Source: an uncultured Lachnospiraceae bacterium (GTDB taxonomy: Bacteria; Bacillota; Clostridia; Lachnospirales; Lachnospiraceae). Taken from it: a stretch of 64,000 nucleotides of DNA. The translations under genes were made by a program, and so were the position numbers. Position 1 is the stretch's first letter, and each line of letters begins with the position of its first letter. The DNA lies in NCBI GenBank assembly GCA_910585465.1, contig CAJUEW010000014.1:31415-95414 (forward strand), in the 5' to 3' direction. Below, one piece after another: positions 45,948-55,927 of this stretch. Under the pieces are notes generated by a model. The model was not told where the DNA came from and made no database searches. It saw only the letters and a program-made list of their open reading frames with translations.

Positions 45948-48576
45948 GCTGAGACAGTCTTTCCTTTACCTGTCTCATCATTTGTGTGTATTTTTCCAGT
46001 TTGTCCTTCTCCTCCTGAATCTTGGCAGCCGGTGCCCTGCTTACAAATTTTTCATTGTTCAGCATACCGTTGACGCGGGCAAGTTCCTTCTGAAGGCGCT
46101 CCTCCTCTTTTTTCAGACGCTCCTTTTCTTTTGCAACGTCTACAAGCTCTGCCAGCGGCATATAGATGGCCGCCTCCGGAATCATAACAGATACGGCATC
46201 CTCCGGGATTCCGTTCTTATCTGCCTGAATGAAAACCTCTCCCGCAAAGCCCAGGGCCGCGAAAAACACTTTTCCATGTCCGAAAATCCCGCGGATTTCT
46301 GCATTTTCTGATACCACATAAACCGTTGCTTTTCTGCTGTTGGGAACATTCATGCCTGTGCGTACATTGCGGATTCCGCGCACCGCTTCTTTGATAGTCT
46401 CGATTGCGCGCTCCTCGGATGCAAAATTCCATTCTTCCTTATACTCCGGCCAGGAGGAAATCATGATAGACTCCTCATCCGACAAATTACAGAAAATCTC
46501 TTCTGAAATAAACGGCATAAAAGGATGCAGCATCTTCAGTGCATGAATCAGCACCTGCTTTAATGTCCACAGAGCCGCGCTTCTGGTCTGATCTTCAGCA
46601 TTCCACAGCCGCGGTTTTACCATCTCAATATACCAGTCGCAGAACTCCTCCCAGATAAAATCATAAATCTTCTGTACCGCAATACCCAAATCGAAGTTAT
46701 CCATATTATTGGTAACTTCCTTTGCCAGACTGTTTACCTTGGAAAGAATCCATTTGTCTGCTTCGGTCAGCATGTCCGGAGCCATATTTGCAGGAGCTTC
46801 CGCCTTTTCCATATTCATCATAATAAAGCGGGACGCATTCCATACTTTATTTGCAAAATTGCGGCTTGCTTCCACGCGCTCCATATAAAAACGCATGTCA
46901 TTTCCCGGCGCATTGCCGGTTACCAGTGTCAGACGCAGAGCATCCGCACCATATTTTTCGATAATTTCCAGCGGATCAATACCGTTTCCCAGTGACTTAC
47001 TCATTTTGCGTCCCTGGGAGTCACGAACCAGTCCGTGAATCAATACATGATGGAACGGGCTTCTTCCGGTCTGCTCATATCCGGAAAATACCATACGGAT
47101 TACCCAGAAAAAGATGATATCATAGCCTGTAACAAGCACATCCGTAGGATAAAAATAATCCAGATCTTCTGTCTGCTTCGGCCATCCAAGTGTGGAAAAC
47201 GGCCACAAAGCGGAGGAAAACCAGGTATCCAGAGTGTCCGGGTCCTGAGTCAGATGAGTACACCCGCACTTGGGACATACGCCGGGCGCTTCTCTCGCAA
47301 CTATAATCTCACCGCATTCATCACAGTAATATGCCGGAATCCGATGCCCCCACCAGAGCTGGCGGGAAATACACCAGTCGCGGATATTCTCCAGCCAATG
47401 CAGGTAGATTTTATTAAAACGTTCAGGAACAAAGGTCAGATCTCCATTTTTAACAGCCTCCATGGCAGGCTTTGCCAGCTCCTCCATCTTTACAAACCAT
47501 TGCTGCTTAATCATCGGCTCCACCGTTGTCCCGCAGCGGTCATGCGTACCTACGTTATGGGAATGGTCTGCCACCTTTACAAGCAGTCCCTGCTCTTCCA
47601 GATCCGCTACCATGGCCCTGCGCGCCTCATACCGGTCCATACCGTGATACTTACTGCCCGGGCAGTTAATGGTCGCATCGTCATTCATAATATTGATTTC
47701 CGGCAGGCTGTGTCTTTTTCCCACCTCAAAATCATTTGGATCATGGGCCGGGGTAATTTTTACACATCCGGTTCCGAACTCCTTGTCCACATAAGGATCT
47801 GCCACAACCGGAATCTCCCGATCCGTCAGCGGAAGCTTCAGCATCTTTCCGATCAGATGCTGATACCTGCCATCCTCCGGGTTTACCGCCACCGCAGTAT
47901 CGCCAAGTAAAGTCTCAGGGCGGGTGGTTGCAATTTCCACATAGCCGCTTCCGTCCGCGATTGGATAATTAATATGCCAGAAATGTCCCGCCTGCTCCTC
48001 ATGCTCTACCTCTGCATCGGAGATGGAGGTCTTGCATACCGGGCACCAGTTGATGATTCTGGAGCCTTTATAGATATATCCTTTTTCATAAAGACGGATA
48101 AATACCTCCAGAACAGCCTCAGAACAGCCCTCGTCCATAGTAAAGCGTTCTCTGTCCCAGTCGCAGGAGCACCCCAGCTTCTTTAGCTGATTGATAATTG
48201 CCCCGCCGTATTCTTCCTTCCATTCCCAGGCTCTTTTCAGAAATCCCTCCCGGCCCAGCTCATGCTTGTCTATCCCCTCCTCCCTTAGTTGGTTTGTCAC
48301 CTTTACCTCAGTGGAGATGGAAGCATGGTCAGTGCCCGGAATCCACAATGCATTATATCCCTGCATTCTTTTATACCGGATCAGGATGTCCTGAAGAGTT
48401 TCGTCCAATGCATGCCCCATATGCAGCCTTCCAGTTACATTTGGCGGCGGAATCACAATAGTAAACGGTTTTTTGCTGCGGTCCGCTTCCGCATGGAAAT
48501 ATTTTCTTCCCATCCATTTTGCATACGTATGTTCTTCAATTGCTGCCGGATCATAAGTTTTTGCTAATTCCTTCAT
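45937..48576 (-). CDS. valS: Valyl-tRNA synthetase
   Basis: An 879-aa class I synthetase. The HIGH motif is in [22 protein letters not shown] in [14 protein letters not shown]; the editing domain and C-terminal coiled-coil arm (ending [16 protein letters not shown]) are complete. It starts 13 nt after the cotH-like gene, so both should be read from the upstream T-box leader. Confidence 0.97.
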   Translation of the reverse strand: MKELAKTYDPAAIEEHTYAKWMGRKYFHAEADRSKKPFTIVIPPPNVTGRLHMGHALDETLQDILIRYKRMQGYNALWIPGTDHASISTEVKVTNQLREEGIDKHELGREGFLKRAWEWKEEYGGAIINQLKKLGCSCDWDRERFTMDEGCSEAVLEVFIRLYEKGYIYKGSRIINWCPVCKTSISDAEVEHEEQAGHFWHINYPIADGSGYVEIATTRPETLLGDTAVAVNPEDGRYQHLIGKMLKLPLTDREIPVVADPYVDKEFGTGCVKITPAHDPNDFEVGKRHSLPEINIMNDDATINCPGSKYHGMDRYEARRAMVADLEEQGLLVKVADHSHNVGTHDRCGTTVEPMIKQQWFVKMEELAKPAMEAVKNGDLTFVPERFNKIYLHWLENIRDWCISRQLWWGHRIPAYYCDECGEIIVAREAPGVCPKCGCTHLTQDPDTLDTWFSSALWPFSTLGWPKQTEDLDYFYPTDVLVTGYDIIFFWVIRMVFSGYEQTGRSPFHHVLIHGLVRDSQGRKMSKSLGNGIDPLEIIEKYGADALRLTLVTGNAPGNDMRFYMERVEASRNFANKVWNASRFIMMNMEKAEAPANMAPDMLTEADKWILSKVNSLAKEVTNNMDNFDLGIAVQKIYDFIWEEFCDWYIEMVKPRLWNAEDQTRSAALWTLKQVLIHALKMLHPFMPFISEEIFCNLSDEESIMISSWPEYKEEWNFASEERAIETIKEAVRGIRNVRTGMNVPNSRKATVYVVSENAEIRGIFGHGKVFFAALGFAGEVFIQADKNGIPEDAVSVMIPEAAIYMPLAELVDVAKEKERLKKEEERLQKELARVNGMLNNEKFVSRAPAAKIQEEKDKLEKYTQMMRQVKERLSQLGE

Positions 48577-48589
48577 AGTCTTCTCTCCT

Positions 48590-50347
48590 TTATGGTTCTG
48601 TTATCAGTTGTATATACATTTTATCAGCCGTATAGCTTTCATCCAGAAGAAGCTCCCTGCTCCTGATCTCTTCCCCGTTGACGAGCCAGCCGTAAATCTC
48701 CTGTCCGCTCTCCGGCTCTGCCGTAAGCGTCAGAGGATAATTGTGATAATAAGTTCCGGTGTAGCTTTTTCCTTCATCAACCCGAATCTGGCTGAAGGAA
48801 ATGCCGAAGCCCTCCGGCGCTTCCACTGTCAGCGTATAGGGCTCTGACGCTCCCAGATGCTTTACAAGCCCCTCCCTGACTCTTTTGCAGCTTTCCAGGG
48901 CCACAGACTTCATCTCATCTATCGATGCCCTCTGACGTTCCTTTCTCGGCTCGGTATAGTAAAGCTCCATGGAACGCCAAAGCTTCTGATTCTCTTCTTC
49001 TATGATTTGTACCACATGCTCTCCCTCATAGACTGTGCTGGTTAAATCACAGACCAGATTCACAAGCTGAGTCCGATATTTATCGGACTGCATCAGAAGC
49101 CAGAGGGTATCCGTCATATCTGCTACCGGCTCCTCCATCAGATAATCAAATATATTCTGCACCTCCAATTCCTGATTGTCCTGGTAAACCGCGTCCAGAT
49201 CGTACAGGAAAAAGCGGACTCTGCCGTCATTATAGACGGTAGTCCCTGTGTCCGCGCACTTCCAGGAAAGAAAATTATGAAACGGCCAGTCCACATTGTT
49301 CATGATCAGGTTCACTGCATAGTGCCTGAGCATATCCGGCATATCCACAGAGCTTTCCAGCTTTGCCTGCCGCTCCGGATCGTTCAGATCCGAATGGAGA
49401 CGGTTATAATATTCCCCGAAACGTGCGCTGTTGATTTCATTCGGCTCATATTTCACAACATCCTTCTTCTGTGCTCCCACAGCCGCCGCCACATTGTAGG
49501 ACGTATATTTTTCCTGAAGCTGAATGATTCCATAATATTCTCCATTTAGAAACAGAATACCGGGCCTTGCTCCGGCGCAGATAATACCCGCTTCCTTCGC
49601 AAGCCTGCTCACCACATTCCACTTAATCATCGTACCCTCATGGTCAGAACCGCCATTGCGGAGCACGAGCCGGTTATAGGACTGTCCTTCCGTATTGCCC
49701 GCCATATCAGTATCAAAGAAATTATATTCAAAGACCGGATGCTCCATATCATAGACGGACGAGCCGATCAGCTTAATACTCTTCTGCTCATATCCACGGG
49801 AACCATGTCCGGACACGGCAATTCCTGTGCCCTGCTTCAGCATCAGACTTCCGTCCGGTTCATAAAACTCAATATATGCCGGACGATCCCACTCTCCATT
49901 TTCACCGGTCTGCTCATAATTGGAAAGGATTCCGGTTTTCTCATCATACAAAACCTCTTTATCTGCCGAGAGTGAGACAAGCATTACATCAAAAAGCTTA
50001 TCTGCTCCTTCTCCTGTAAAATAGGTCTGTGTACAGATCTCCCCAAGCTGTCCGCCCTTTCGTACCGCAGCCTTCACTACCGTTGCCTTTACCGGGGTTC
50101 CCGCCTCTATGGAAATGGGAGCTGTGTAGACCTCTGATTCCAGAGTCGGAGTGCTTCCATCTAAAGTGTAATAAATCTCCCCTCCAAACAGGCCGCTTTT
50201 AAGCGTCAGCTCAAATGCCTCCTCCTGCAGAGCTTTCCCCTCAGAAAAACGGACCGACGGCTTCCTGACCATACCATATACTATCCCTCCTGAGACTATC
50301 GCCAGTCCCAGAAGGACAAAGACCGCTGATAAATACTTTTGCTTCAA
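48590..50347 (-). CDS. CotH-family kinase-like membrane protein with chitobiase-type domain
   Basis: A 585-aa protein with an N-terminal signal/anchor (about 5-26), a chitobiase C-terminal-type beta domain at about 30-110 ([11 protein letters not shown]), then a CotH kinase-like domain at about 115-440 ([47 protein letters not shown]). The last about 90 residues form another beta region. CotH proteins are atypical protein kinases of the spore coat in Bacillus; here the anchored form is probably surface-exposed. It sits between a T-box leader and valS, which is unusual. Confidence 0.85.
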   Translation of the reverse strand: MKQKYLSAVFVLLGLAIVSGGIVYGMVRKPSVRFSEGKALQEEAFELTLKSGLFGGEIYYTLDGSTPTLESEVYTAPISIEAGTPVKATVVKAAVRKGGQLGEICTQTYFTGEGADKLFDVMLVSLSADKEVLYDEKTGILSNYEQTGENGEWDRPAYIEFYEPDGSLMLKQGTGIAVSGHGSRGYEQKSIKLIGSSVYDMEHPVFEYNFFDTDMAGNTEGQSYNRLVLRNGGSDHEGTMIKWNVVSRLAKEAGIICAGARPGILFLNGEYYGIIQLQEKYTSYNVAAAVGAQKKDVVKYEPNEINSARFGEYYNRLHSDLNDPERQAKLESSVDMPDMLRHYAVNLIMNNVDWPFHNFLSWKCADTGTTVYNDGRVRFFLYDLDAVYQDNQELEVQNIFDYLMEEPVADMTDTLWLLMQSDKYRTQLVNLVCDLTSTVYEGEHVVQIIEEENQKLWRSMELYYTEPRKERQRASIDEMKSVALESCKRVREGLVKHLGASEPYTLTVEAPEGFGISFSQIRVDEGKSYTGTYYHNYPLTLTAEPESGQEIYGWLVNGEEIRSRELLLDESYTADKMYIQLITEP

Positions 50348-50428
50348 AGATTACTCCCTTTCTGCCCTTATTCTGCTTTGCAGGATTCGCCCCCTGACAG
50401 CTTCTGTCCTGCTCTTTATGAATTACGA

Positions 50429-50682
50429 AAAAACACCCTTTGCACAGAATTCTGTACAAAGGGCGACATATCGCGGTACCACCTTTATTCGTATGAAATA
50501 CATACCTCATTATCCTTAACGCGGATTTAACGGAAGCACTTACCTGTATCTGTTCAGCGCTCCGGCTCCAAAGCTACCTTCCACATGCCCGTCCTGAAGC
50601 CACCTTTCAGCCCATGGATGACTCTCTCTGACAGCGGTACTTTGTGTACTCCTCTTCTTCTCTGCCATTTTTATTTTTTAAC
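50429..50682 (-). ncRNA. T-box leader, probably valine-specific
   Basis: The minus strand shows T-box hallmarks in order: AGAGAG near the base of stem I (about 50627-50622), a GGTAGC block in which GTA (50577-50575) could be the valine specifier, and the conserved antiterminator sequence AAGGTGGTACCGCG (50484-50471). A terminator hairpin follows (CCCTTTGTACAGA paired with TCTGTGCAAAGGG, then TTTTTT ending near 50429). Uncharged tRNA binding should allow read-through into the cotH-like gene and valS. The amino acid is inferred from the specifier and valS. Confidence 0.88.
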
Positions 50683-50711
50683 AGTCTAAACGCTATTACC
50701 GGCTTTGTCAA
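50683..50711 (-). promoter_or_regulatory. Promoter of the T-box operon
   Basis: TTGACA at 50711-50706, a 17-bp spacer and TAGACT at 50688-50683 on the minus strand, directly upstream of the leader. Confidence 0.65.
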
Positions 50712-50749
50712 GAGGTACGTTGGAAATGATATTATTTTCTATACCCGCG

Positions 50750-50902
50750 TCATAGAATGGTAAATTCCGCCGAATAGATATACTGGTCATAGTCCCCGGC
50801 TCCCCTGAAATCCTGTTTATCCCCTGTACCTCCCTGACTGCATCCGACCACAATCAGACAGGTCAGTCCGATCAATGCTATTATTAAATATTTTTTTATC
50901 AC
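50750..50902 (-). CDS. Small 50-aa lipoprotein downstream of the serpin
   Basis: A GTG start at 50902 with AAGGA upstream gives a signal peptide (MIKKYLIIALIG...) with lipobox VVGC (Cys 21) and about 30 mature residues rich in Gly, Asp, Gln and Tyr. It begins 15 nt after the serpin stop on the same strand, so it is likely co-transcribed. It could be a real micro-lipoprotein or the truncated start of a longer gene; no homolog is recognised. Confidence 0.55.
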   Translation of the reverse strand: MIKKYLIIALIGLTCLIVVGCSQGGTGDKQDFRGAGDYDQYIYSAEFTIL

Positions 50903-50917
50903 TGCTCTTATCCTTTC

Positions 50918-52228
50918 CTATACCTGATTCGGCATATTGCAGATACCGATAAACAGCGGCACCTCCATATCACTGATGATTCCAAACAAAAACGGTCGGT
51001 TGTATTTCAGTTCATAATTTTTTTCCTCAGTCATTGCAGCTCCTGCCTCCATTCCGATTTCCGTATAGGCGGATGCCTCCACACCGCTTTCGGCTACCTC
51101 AATATGAGTCTCCTGCTTCACTATAGAAATAAAAATCTGTTCATCCGTCATGGAGGAAAAATCTGCATTCAGAGCCTCGAACGCCTCCCGAAGTCCCATT
51201 TCCTGCAATACAGGAATCAGTTCCGTACTATCCTCAAACCGGAATTTAGGTAATGACACTGTCACTGTCCCGCTCTCCCTTTCCTGGTTCCCAAACATAT
51301 CACTCAGAGAATCCTCTGTCAGCAAGTCCTTTATCTCTACGCCTTCATCCGGCAAAATAAAAACCATAGAACCGGTTTCCTTCAGTCTCAGAGCTGTACC
51401 TGTATACCCATCGCCTTTATAATATGGATGAAAGTCGAATTCCCGGTTCATATATTCACAGGTCATCTGCTCGCCGGAGGCTGTGGTAAAGATATCCTTT
51501 GTGTTGGCGGACTCCATAAACCGCTGCTGCCACTCATCATGCAGATATACTGTATTGATAATCGCCAGCACCTCCTCGGGATATGTTTTAAGCTCCGGTG
51601 CAAGAGTTCCCCCCGTCTGCTCCGAAATCCACCGGCCCATGGCTTTTCCCGTTTCAGGATCCTCAAAATCCGCCTGAAATACAGAGGTATAGAAATCATC
51701 CTGGGCAGTCTTTAAAAACCTTTTCCGGAAATTCTGTCCCTTTTTCAGCCACAGAGAATTTGCAAGCTTTTGTTTGGACACTTGGTGATCTATATAAAGC
51801 CGCCGGAACAATTTTCCGCATTCATCCGCCAGAGCCTTCCTGTCCTCCATACCTAAAAGCTTTAAAAACTCGTCCCCTGTACTCCCCTCGGCGCCCTGAG
51901 CTGCCAGCGCCAGCGCATAATAAAGAGACAGAGGAGAATAGTTCTGATTCTTTGTATCCGCTCCCGTCCTTAAAAGCTGCGCTGCCGAAGCATAGGAAAA
52001 CTGATTTACCGCCCCGGTAAATTTCTCACTGACAGGATTTTCCTCCTCAAGCGCAAGCCGGGCATCCCAATCCTCAAAATCAATGCTCTCCGGCTCCTGA
52101 ACCTGCGTGACGCTCTTGTAGCTTTTATTTTTTTCATCCGGCTCCTGAGCCTTTGCAGCTCCGCAGCCTGCCAAAGCCACAGTCACTGCCGCCGCCCCTG
52201 CCACATACTTCCAAATACATTTTTTCAT
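50918..52228 (-). CDS. Serpin-family lipoprotein (serine/cysteine protease inhibitor)
   Basis: A 436-aa protein with signal peptide and lipobox LAGC (Cys 22), a short linker and a full serpin fold (NYSPLSLYYALALAAQGA; IINTVYLHDEWQQRF; hinge ESGVEASAYTEIG; shutter-end YNRPFLFGI). The hinge residues are small, which is required for an inhibitory serpin. The reactive bond lies in the EAGAAMTEE region, so P1 is probably a small or hydrophobic residue. Lipid anchoring suggests protection of the cell surface against host or competitor proteases; that role is inferred. Confidence 0.9.
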   Translation of the reverse strand: MKKCIWKYVAGAAAVTVALAGCGAAKAQEPDEKNKSYKSVTQVQEPESIDFEDWDARLALEEENPVSEKFTGAVNQFSYASAAQLLRTGADTKNQNYSPLSLYYALALAAQGAEGSTGDEFLKLLGMEDRKALADECGKLFRRLYIDHQVSKQKLANSLWLKKGQNFRKRFLKTAQDDFYTSVFQADFEDPETGKAMGRWISEQTGGTLAPELKTYPEEVLAIINTVYLHDEWQQRFMESANTKDIFTTASGEQMTCEYMNREFDFHPYYKGDGYTGTALRLKETGSMVFILPDEGVEIKDLLTEDSLSDMFGNQERESGTVTVSLPKFRFEDSTELIPVLQEMGLREAFEALNADFSSMTDEQIFISIVKQETHIEVAESGVEASAYTEIGMEAGAAMTEEKNYELKYNRPFLFGIISDMEVPLFIGICNMPNQV

Positions 52229-52403
52229 AATAAAGCTTCATCCTCCTTCCCAATCATACAACCAATCTTCCTGTTTTCCTATATGAACGGATTTTCCGAA
52301 GAGATTACTACAGATTTTCCGGAAATTTTTTATTTCGTAAAAAACACTTCATTTTCCGTGGCCGAACTGTCTGCCGTAAATTTTAAGGATGTTCCCTCCT
52401 TTA

Positions 52404-52433
52404 TTGACACTTCTGTCCCTCTTTTGCTAAAAT
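52404..52433 (+). promoter_or_regulatory. Promoter of dapL
   Basis: TTGACA at 52404-52409, an 18-bp spacer and TAAAAT at 52428-52433, 29 nt before the start codon. Confidence 0.65.
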
Positions 52434-52461
52434 AGCCCTAGCTACAGAAAGGAATGATGAA

Positions 52462-53667
52462 ATGCCAAAATTAAATGAGAATTATCTCAATCTGAAGGAA
52501 AGCTATCTGTTCTCTGAGATTGCTCACCGTACTGCTGCCTATGCAGAAAGGAATCCGGAAAAGGGCGCGCAAATCATCCGCCTTGGAATCGGTGATGTAA
52601 CGAGACCCTTGGGAAAAATCGTTTTAAATGCCCTTCACGAAGGCGTGAATGCCATGTCCTCCTCTGAAACCTTCAAAGGATATGGACCGGAACAAGGCTA
52701 TGAAGCGACTAGAAATGCCATTACTGCTTATTATAAGAAAAACGGGGTGGAGGTGGAGCCTGACGCTGTCTTTGTATCCGATGGAGCCAAAAGCGATACC
52801 GGAAATATTACGGACCTGTTCGGTCACGACAATGTGATCCTGATTCCCGATCCGGTTTATCCGGTTTATGTAGATACCAACATCATGTGCGGTAATCAGG
52901 TAACTTACATTGCCGGGAATGCTGAGAACAGCTTTCTTCCCATGCCGGATGCAAACCAGCCCGCGGATATTATCTATCTGTGTTCTCCCAACAACCCGAC
53001 CGGAGCGTGCTATAACAAAGAGCAGTTAAAAGAATGGGTGGACTATGCGCTCGCCAATGATGCCATTATTCTTTTTGACTCCGCATACGAAGCATTTATA
53101 TCTGATCCGGAGCTTCCCAGAAGTATTTTTGCCATTGAGGGCGCTAAAAAATGTGCGATAGAGTTCTGCTCCCTGTCCAAAACCGCAGGCTTTACCGGAA
53201 CCCGCTGCGGCTATACCATTGTTCCAAAGGAACTCAAATTCTTCTCCTCTGACGGGACAGAAATGTCCTTAAACGCCATGTGGAACCGCCGCCAGTGCAC
53301 GAAATTCAACGGTGCCTCCTACATCGTACAAAAGGGAGCCGAGGCTGTATTCTCACAGGAGGGAATAAAAGAATGCCAGGAAAATATCCAGTACTATAAA
53401 AGCAATGCGAAAATAATCTCAGATACGCTGACAAAGCTTAATATCCGGTTCTTCGGAGGCATCAACTCTCCATACATTTGGTTTGAGTGCCCGAATGGTA
53501 TGGATTCCTGGACCTGCTTTGATTACCTTCTGGAAAATATCCAGGTAGTAGGAACCCCGGGCGCAGGCTTCGGTGAAAACGGCGCTAATTTCTTCCGCCT
53601 GACCTCCTTTGGCAATTATGAAAAAACAGTGGAGGCAATGGAGCGATTTACAAAATTATTTGGATAA
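52462..53667 (+). CDS. dapL: LL-diaminopimelate aminotransferase
   Basis: A 401-aa PLP enzyme that converts tetrahydrodipicolinate directly to LL-diaminopimelate, the single-step lysine route of many Clostridia. It starts MPKLNENYLNLKESYLFSEI, contains IRLGIGDVTRPL and the PLP lysine in SLSKTAGFTGTRCG. AAAGGA precedes the start. Expressed alone, with its own promoter and terminator. Confidence 0.95.
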   Translation: MPKLNENYLNLKESYLFSEIAHRTAAYAERNPEKGAQIIRLGIGDVTRPLGKIVLNALHEGVNAMSSSETFKGYGPEQGYEATRNAITAYYKKNGVEVEPDAVFVSDGAKSDTGNITDLFGHDNVILIPDPVYPVYVDTNIMCGNQVTYIAGNAENSFLPMPDANQPADIIYLCSPNNPTGACYNKEQLKEWVDYALANDAIILFDSAYEAFISDPELPRSIFAIEGAKKCAIEFCSLSKTAGFTGTRCGYTIVPKELKFFSSDGTEMSLNAMWNRRQCTKFNGASYIVQKGAEAVFSQEGIKECQENIQYYKSNAKIISDTLTKLNIRFFGGINSPYIWFECPNGMDSWTCFDYLLENIQVVGTPGAGFGENGANFFRLTSFGNYEKTVEAMERFTKLFG

Positions 53668-53670
53668 TAC

Positions 53671-53706
53671 AAAAAAGACAGATGTGACTATCATCTGTCT
53701 TTTTTT
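53671..53706. terminator. Bidirectional terminator after dapL
   Basis: AAAAAAGACAGATG pairs with CATCTGTCTTTTTTT around a 7-nt loop. It serves dapL and the converging WG-repeat gene. Confidence 0.88.
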
Positions 53707-53769
53707 CCGGTACACGGCTCTTTTATAATAAGCAACTTAAAAGTTAAAAACAATATTAGAAATATATGT

Positions 53770-54921
53770 TTATTCTTTGCTGTACTTCGTGAATCCGCCA
53801 ATATTCTGGTATTTGATATCAATAATTGTATTTCCATCTTCACCAACCGCACCGCACAGGCCGTCCTTTTGAACAAGAGCCAGAAGATTAGAACCAAAAG
53901 AAGCGGCATAATCATAGACAGGTTCTATGGCAATGCTGCCGCTTTCATCCAGAAACCCCCATTTTCCATCGTCTGCCCGGAATACAGCCATACCATTGTC
54001 CCCATAAGAAGAGATATAGGAATACGAGGGCTCCAGAATAATGACACCGCTTTCATCAATGATACCGGCCCGTCCGTCCAGCTTTACAATAGTCCGTCCG
54101 TTGGAAAAGGAATACACAAGATCATATTGCGGTTCAATAATAAGCTGTCCGGATTCGTCAATAAATCCCCACTTTCCGTTAAGTGTGACAGCCGCGAGCC
54201 CGTTTTCGGCAAAAGAAAAGGCTCCGTCAAAGAGAAAATCCACAACAATCTGCCCATTTCGATCGATAAAACCATATTTCCCATCCACTTTGGCCATGGC
54301 CAGACCATTATCTGCAAACATTTCCAGATATTCATATTCCTGTGGAATCACATACTCCCCATTTTTGTCAATAATCCCATAGGTTCCGTTTTTGGCTACA
54401 AGAGCCAGCCCCTCGTCGGTAAAAGGATCTACTGCATCATACTGGATATCCACGACTATGTTACCGGAACTGTCCATATATCCATACAATGTATCCTGCA
54501 TCACAACAGCCAGTCCGCAGGCGGTGAAATCCTGAATACCTGTATAGGCAGGTTCTACCGTATACTCCCCCTTCTCGTTGATCACCCCATAGAGCCCGTT
54601 TTTGCCGACAACCGCATAACCGTTTGAGAATATGGAAGCAGCGTCAAACTGCGGTTTGATAACAAAGGATCCCGATATGTCGATAAAACCATATTTTCCG
54701 TCTTTATGGGCACAGGCAAGCCCATTGGAGCTGAAGCTTCCGCAGTCCTCAAATTGCGGCTTGATAACAATATTGCCTTTCTCATCAATATAACCACACA
54801 ATCCATCTTCCATAACAGGAGCAATCGTATCAGTCGTGATTACAGATGTCTGTCCGGAACACCCGGCCAGAAGGAGCATGCACGTAAATATCGATATAAT
54901 GAAACAGGACAGAGCTCTCAT
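53770..54921 (-). CDS. WG-repeat lipoprotein
   Basis: A 383-aa protein with a signal peptide, lipobox LAGC (Cys 21) and about eight or nine tandem WG-type repeats of about 38-40 residues (pattern: YGFIDxxGxxVIxPQFDxAxxFxxNGLA). WG repeats form beta structures of unknown ligand and are common in Lachnospiraceae and Bacteroidetes. Probably exposed on the outer face of the membrane. Confidence 0.88.
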   Translation of the reverse strand: MRALSCFIISIFTCMLLLAGCSGQTSVITTDTIAPVMEDGLCGYIDEKGNIVIKPQFEDCGSFSSNGLACAHKDGKYGFIDISGSFVIKPQFDAASIFSNGYAVVGKNGLYGVINEKGEYTVEPAYTGIQDFTACGLAVVMQDTLYGYMDSSGNIVVDIQYDAVDPFTDEGLALVAKNGTYGIIDKNGEYVIPQEYEYLEMFADNGLAMAKVDGKYGFIDRNGQIVVDFLFDGAFSFAENGLAAVTLNGKWGFIDESGQLIIEPQYDLVYSFSNGRTIVKLDGRAGIIDESGVIILEPSYSYISSYGDNGMAVFRADDGKWGFLDESGSIAIEPVYDYAASFGSNLLALVQKDGLCGAVGEDGNTIIDIKYQNIGGFTKYSKE

Positions 54922-55052
54922 CTTCTTCCTCCAAATAAAAAGGGTGTCTGACGCAGAAATAGAAGCGCACCGTAAGATACACTTCTATCCCTGTTGGCAG
55001 ATTAGTTTTTCCCGGATGTGTATCGCCGGAAACATCGGGTATATTCAGGAAA

Positions 55053-55694
55053 TCAGAGCAGAACGACTCCGTTTCCTGCTCCAATCCTGTCTGCGCCCGC
55101 TTTCAGAAGCGCGTCCGCATCCTCCGGGGTACGGATGCCGCCGCTTGCCTTTACCTGCGCACGTTCTCCGACAGTTTTTCTCATAAGAGCCACATCGGCA
55201 ACAGTAGCCCCGCCGGTGCTGAAACCTGTGGATGTCTTAACAAAAGCAGCACCTGCCTCCACAGAAAGCTCACATGCCTTCACCTTCTCTTCGTCAGTCA
55301 GAAGACAGGTTTCTATGATAACCTTGACAATCGCCGGCTTTGAAGCCTCCACAACTGCTTTAATGTCTTCCCTTACCAGATCGTAATTCTTGTCTTTGAT
55401 CGCACCGATATTGATGACCATATCTACTTCTCCCGCACCGGCTTTTACGGCTTCCGAAGCCTCAAAAGCCTTGGCAGAGGTAATCATCGCACCCAGGGGA
55501 AAGCCTACCACACAGCAGGTTGTCACATCAGACCCTTTTAACTCTTCCGCAACCAACGGAACCTGGCAGGTATTGACACAGACGGAAGCAAACCCATATT
55601 CTTTTGCCTCTTTACAATATCTTTTCACCATTTCCGTGGTGGCATCCGCCTTGAGCATGGTGTGGTCGATTGTCTTTGCTACATTCGTATTCAT
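55053..55694 (-). CDS. deoC: Deoxyribose-phosphate aldolase
   Basis: A 213-aa class I aldolase. The catalytic lysines lie in FVKTSTGF (Schiff base) and VKASGGIRT. It cleaves 2-deoxyribose-5-phosphate to acetaldehyde and glyceraldehyde-3-phosphate. AGGAGG precedes the ATG. It is divergent from the LacI-type regulator and has an operator just after its promoter, so it belongs to the same regulon as the sugar operon; related aldolases acting on other sugar phosphates cannot be excluded. Confidence 0.93.
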   Translation of the reverse strand: MNTNVAKTIDHTMLKADATTEMVKRYCKEAKEYGFASVCVNTCQVPLVAEELKGSDVTTCCVVGFPLGAMITSAKAFEASEAVKAGAGEVDMVINIGAIKDKNYDLVREDIKAVVEASKPAIVKVIIETCLLTDEEKVKACELSVEAGAAFVKTSTGFSTGGATVADVALMRKTVGERAQVKASGGIRTPEDADALLKAGADRIGAGNGVVLL

Positions 55695-55728
55695 ATGTTC
55701 TTCCTCCTAAATTAACAACGAAAACATT

Positions 55729-55744
55729 ATGCAACCGTTTGCAT
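55729..55744. promoter_or_regulatory. LacI-type operator in front of deoC
   Basis: ATGCAACCGTTTGCAT is a near-palindrome (only the centre differs) with a CG centre as in LacI-family sites. It lies downstream of the deoC promoter, 35 bp from the start codon. Confidence 0.75.
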
Positions 55745-55757
55745 TATTTACGAACAC

Positions 55758-55786
55758 ATCATACCATTTAATTGATTGCTTGTAAA
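55758..55786 (-). promoter_or_regulatory. Promoter of deoC
   Basis: TTTACA (55786-55781), a 17-bp spacer and TATGAT (55763-55758) on the minus strand, with the operator 55729-55744 just after the expected transcription start. Confidence 0.7.
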
Positions 55787-55846
55787 GAGTCAGTTCTTAA
55801 AAAATGTACGAAATATATAAAAGTTTTTTTAATTTAAAATATTTTA

Positions 55847-55875
55847 TTGACATATCGACGTAATAATGGTATTGT
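55847..55875 (+). promoter_or_regulatory. Promoter of the LacI-regulator/sugar operon
   Basis: TTGACA at 55847-55852, a 17-bp spacer and TATTGT at 55870-55875, with the second operator (55893-55908) just after the expected start. Confidence 0.7.
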
Positions 55876-55892
55876 CTGTTCAAGATAACTAA

Positions 55893-55908
55893 ATGAAAGC
55901 GTTTGCAT
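55893..55908. promoter_or_regulatory. LacI-type operator in front of the regulator gene
   Basis: ATGAAAGCGTTTGCAT matches the operator before deoC at most positions and shares the strong half-site CGTTTGCAT. Its position after the promoter suggests autorepression of the whole operon. Confidence 0.75.
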
Positions 55909-55927
55909 AACATATGAGGACAGCAAA

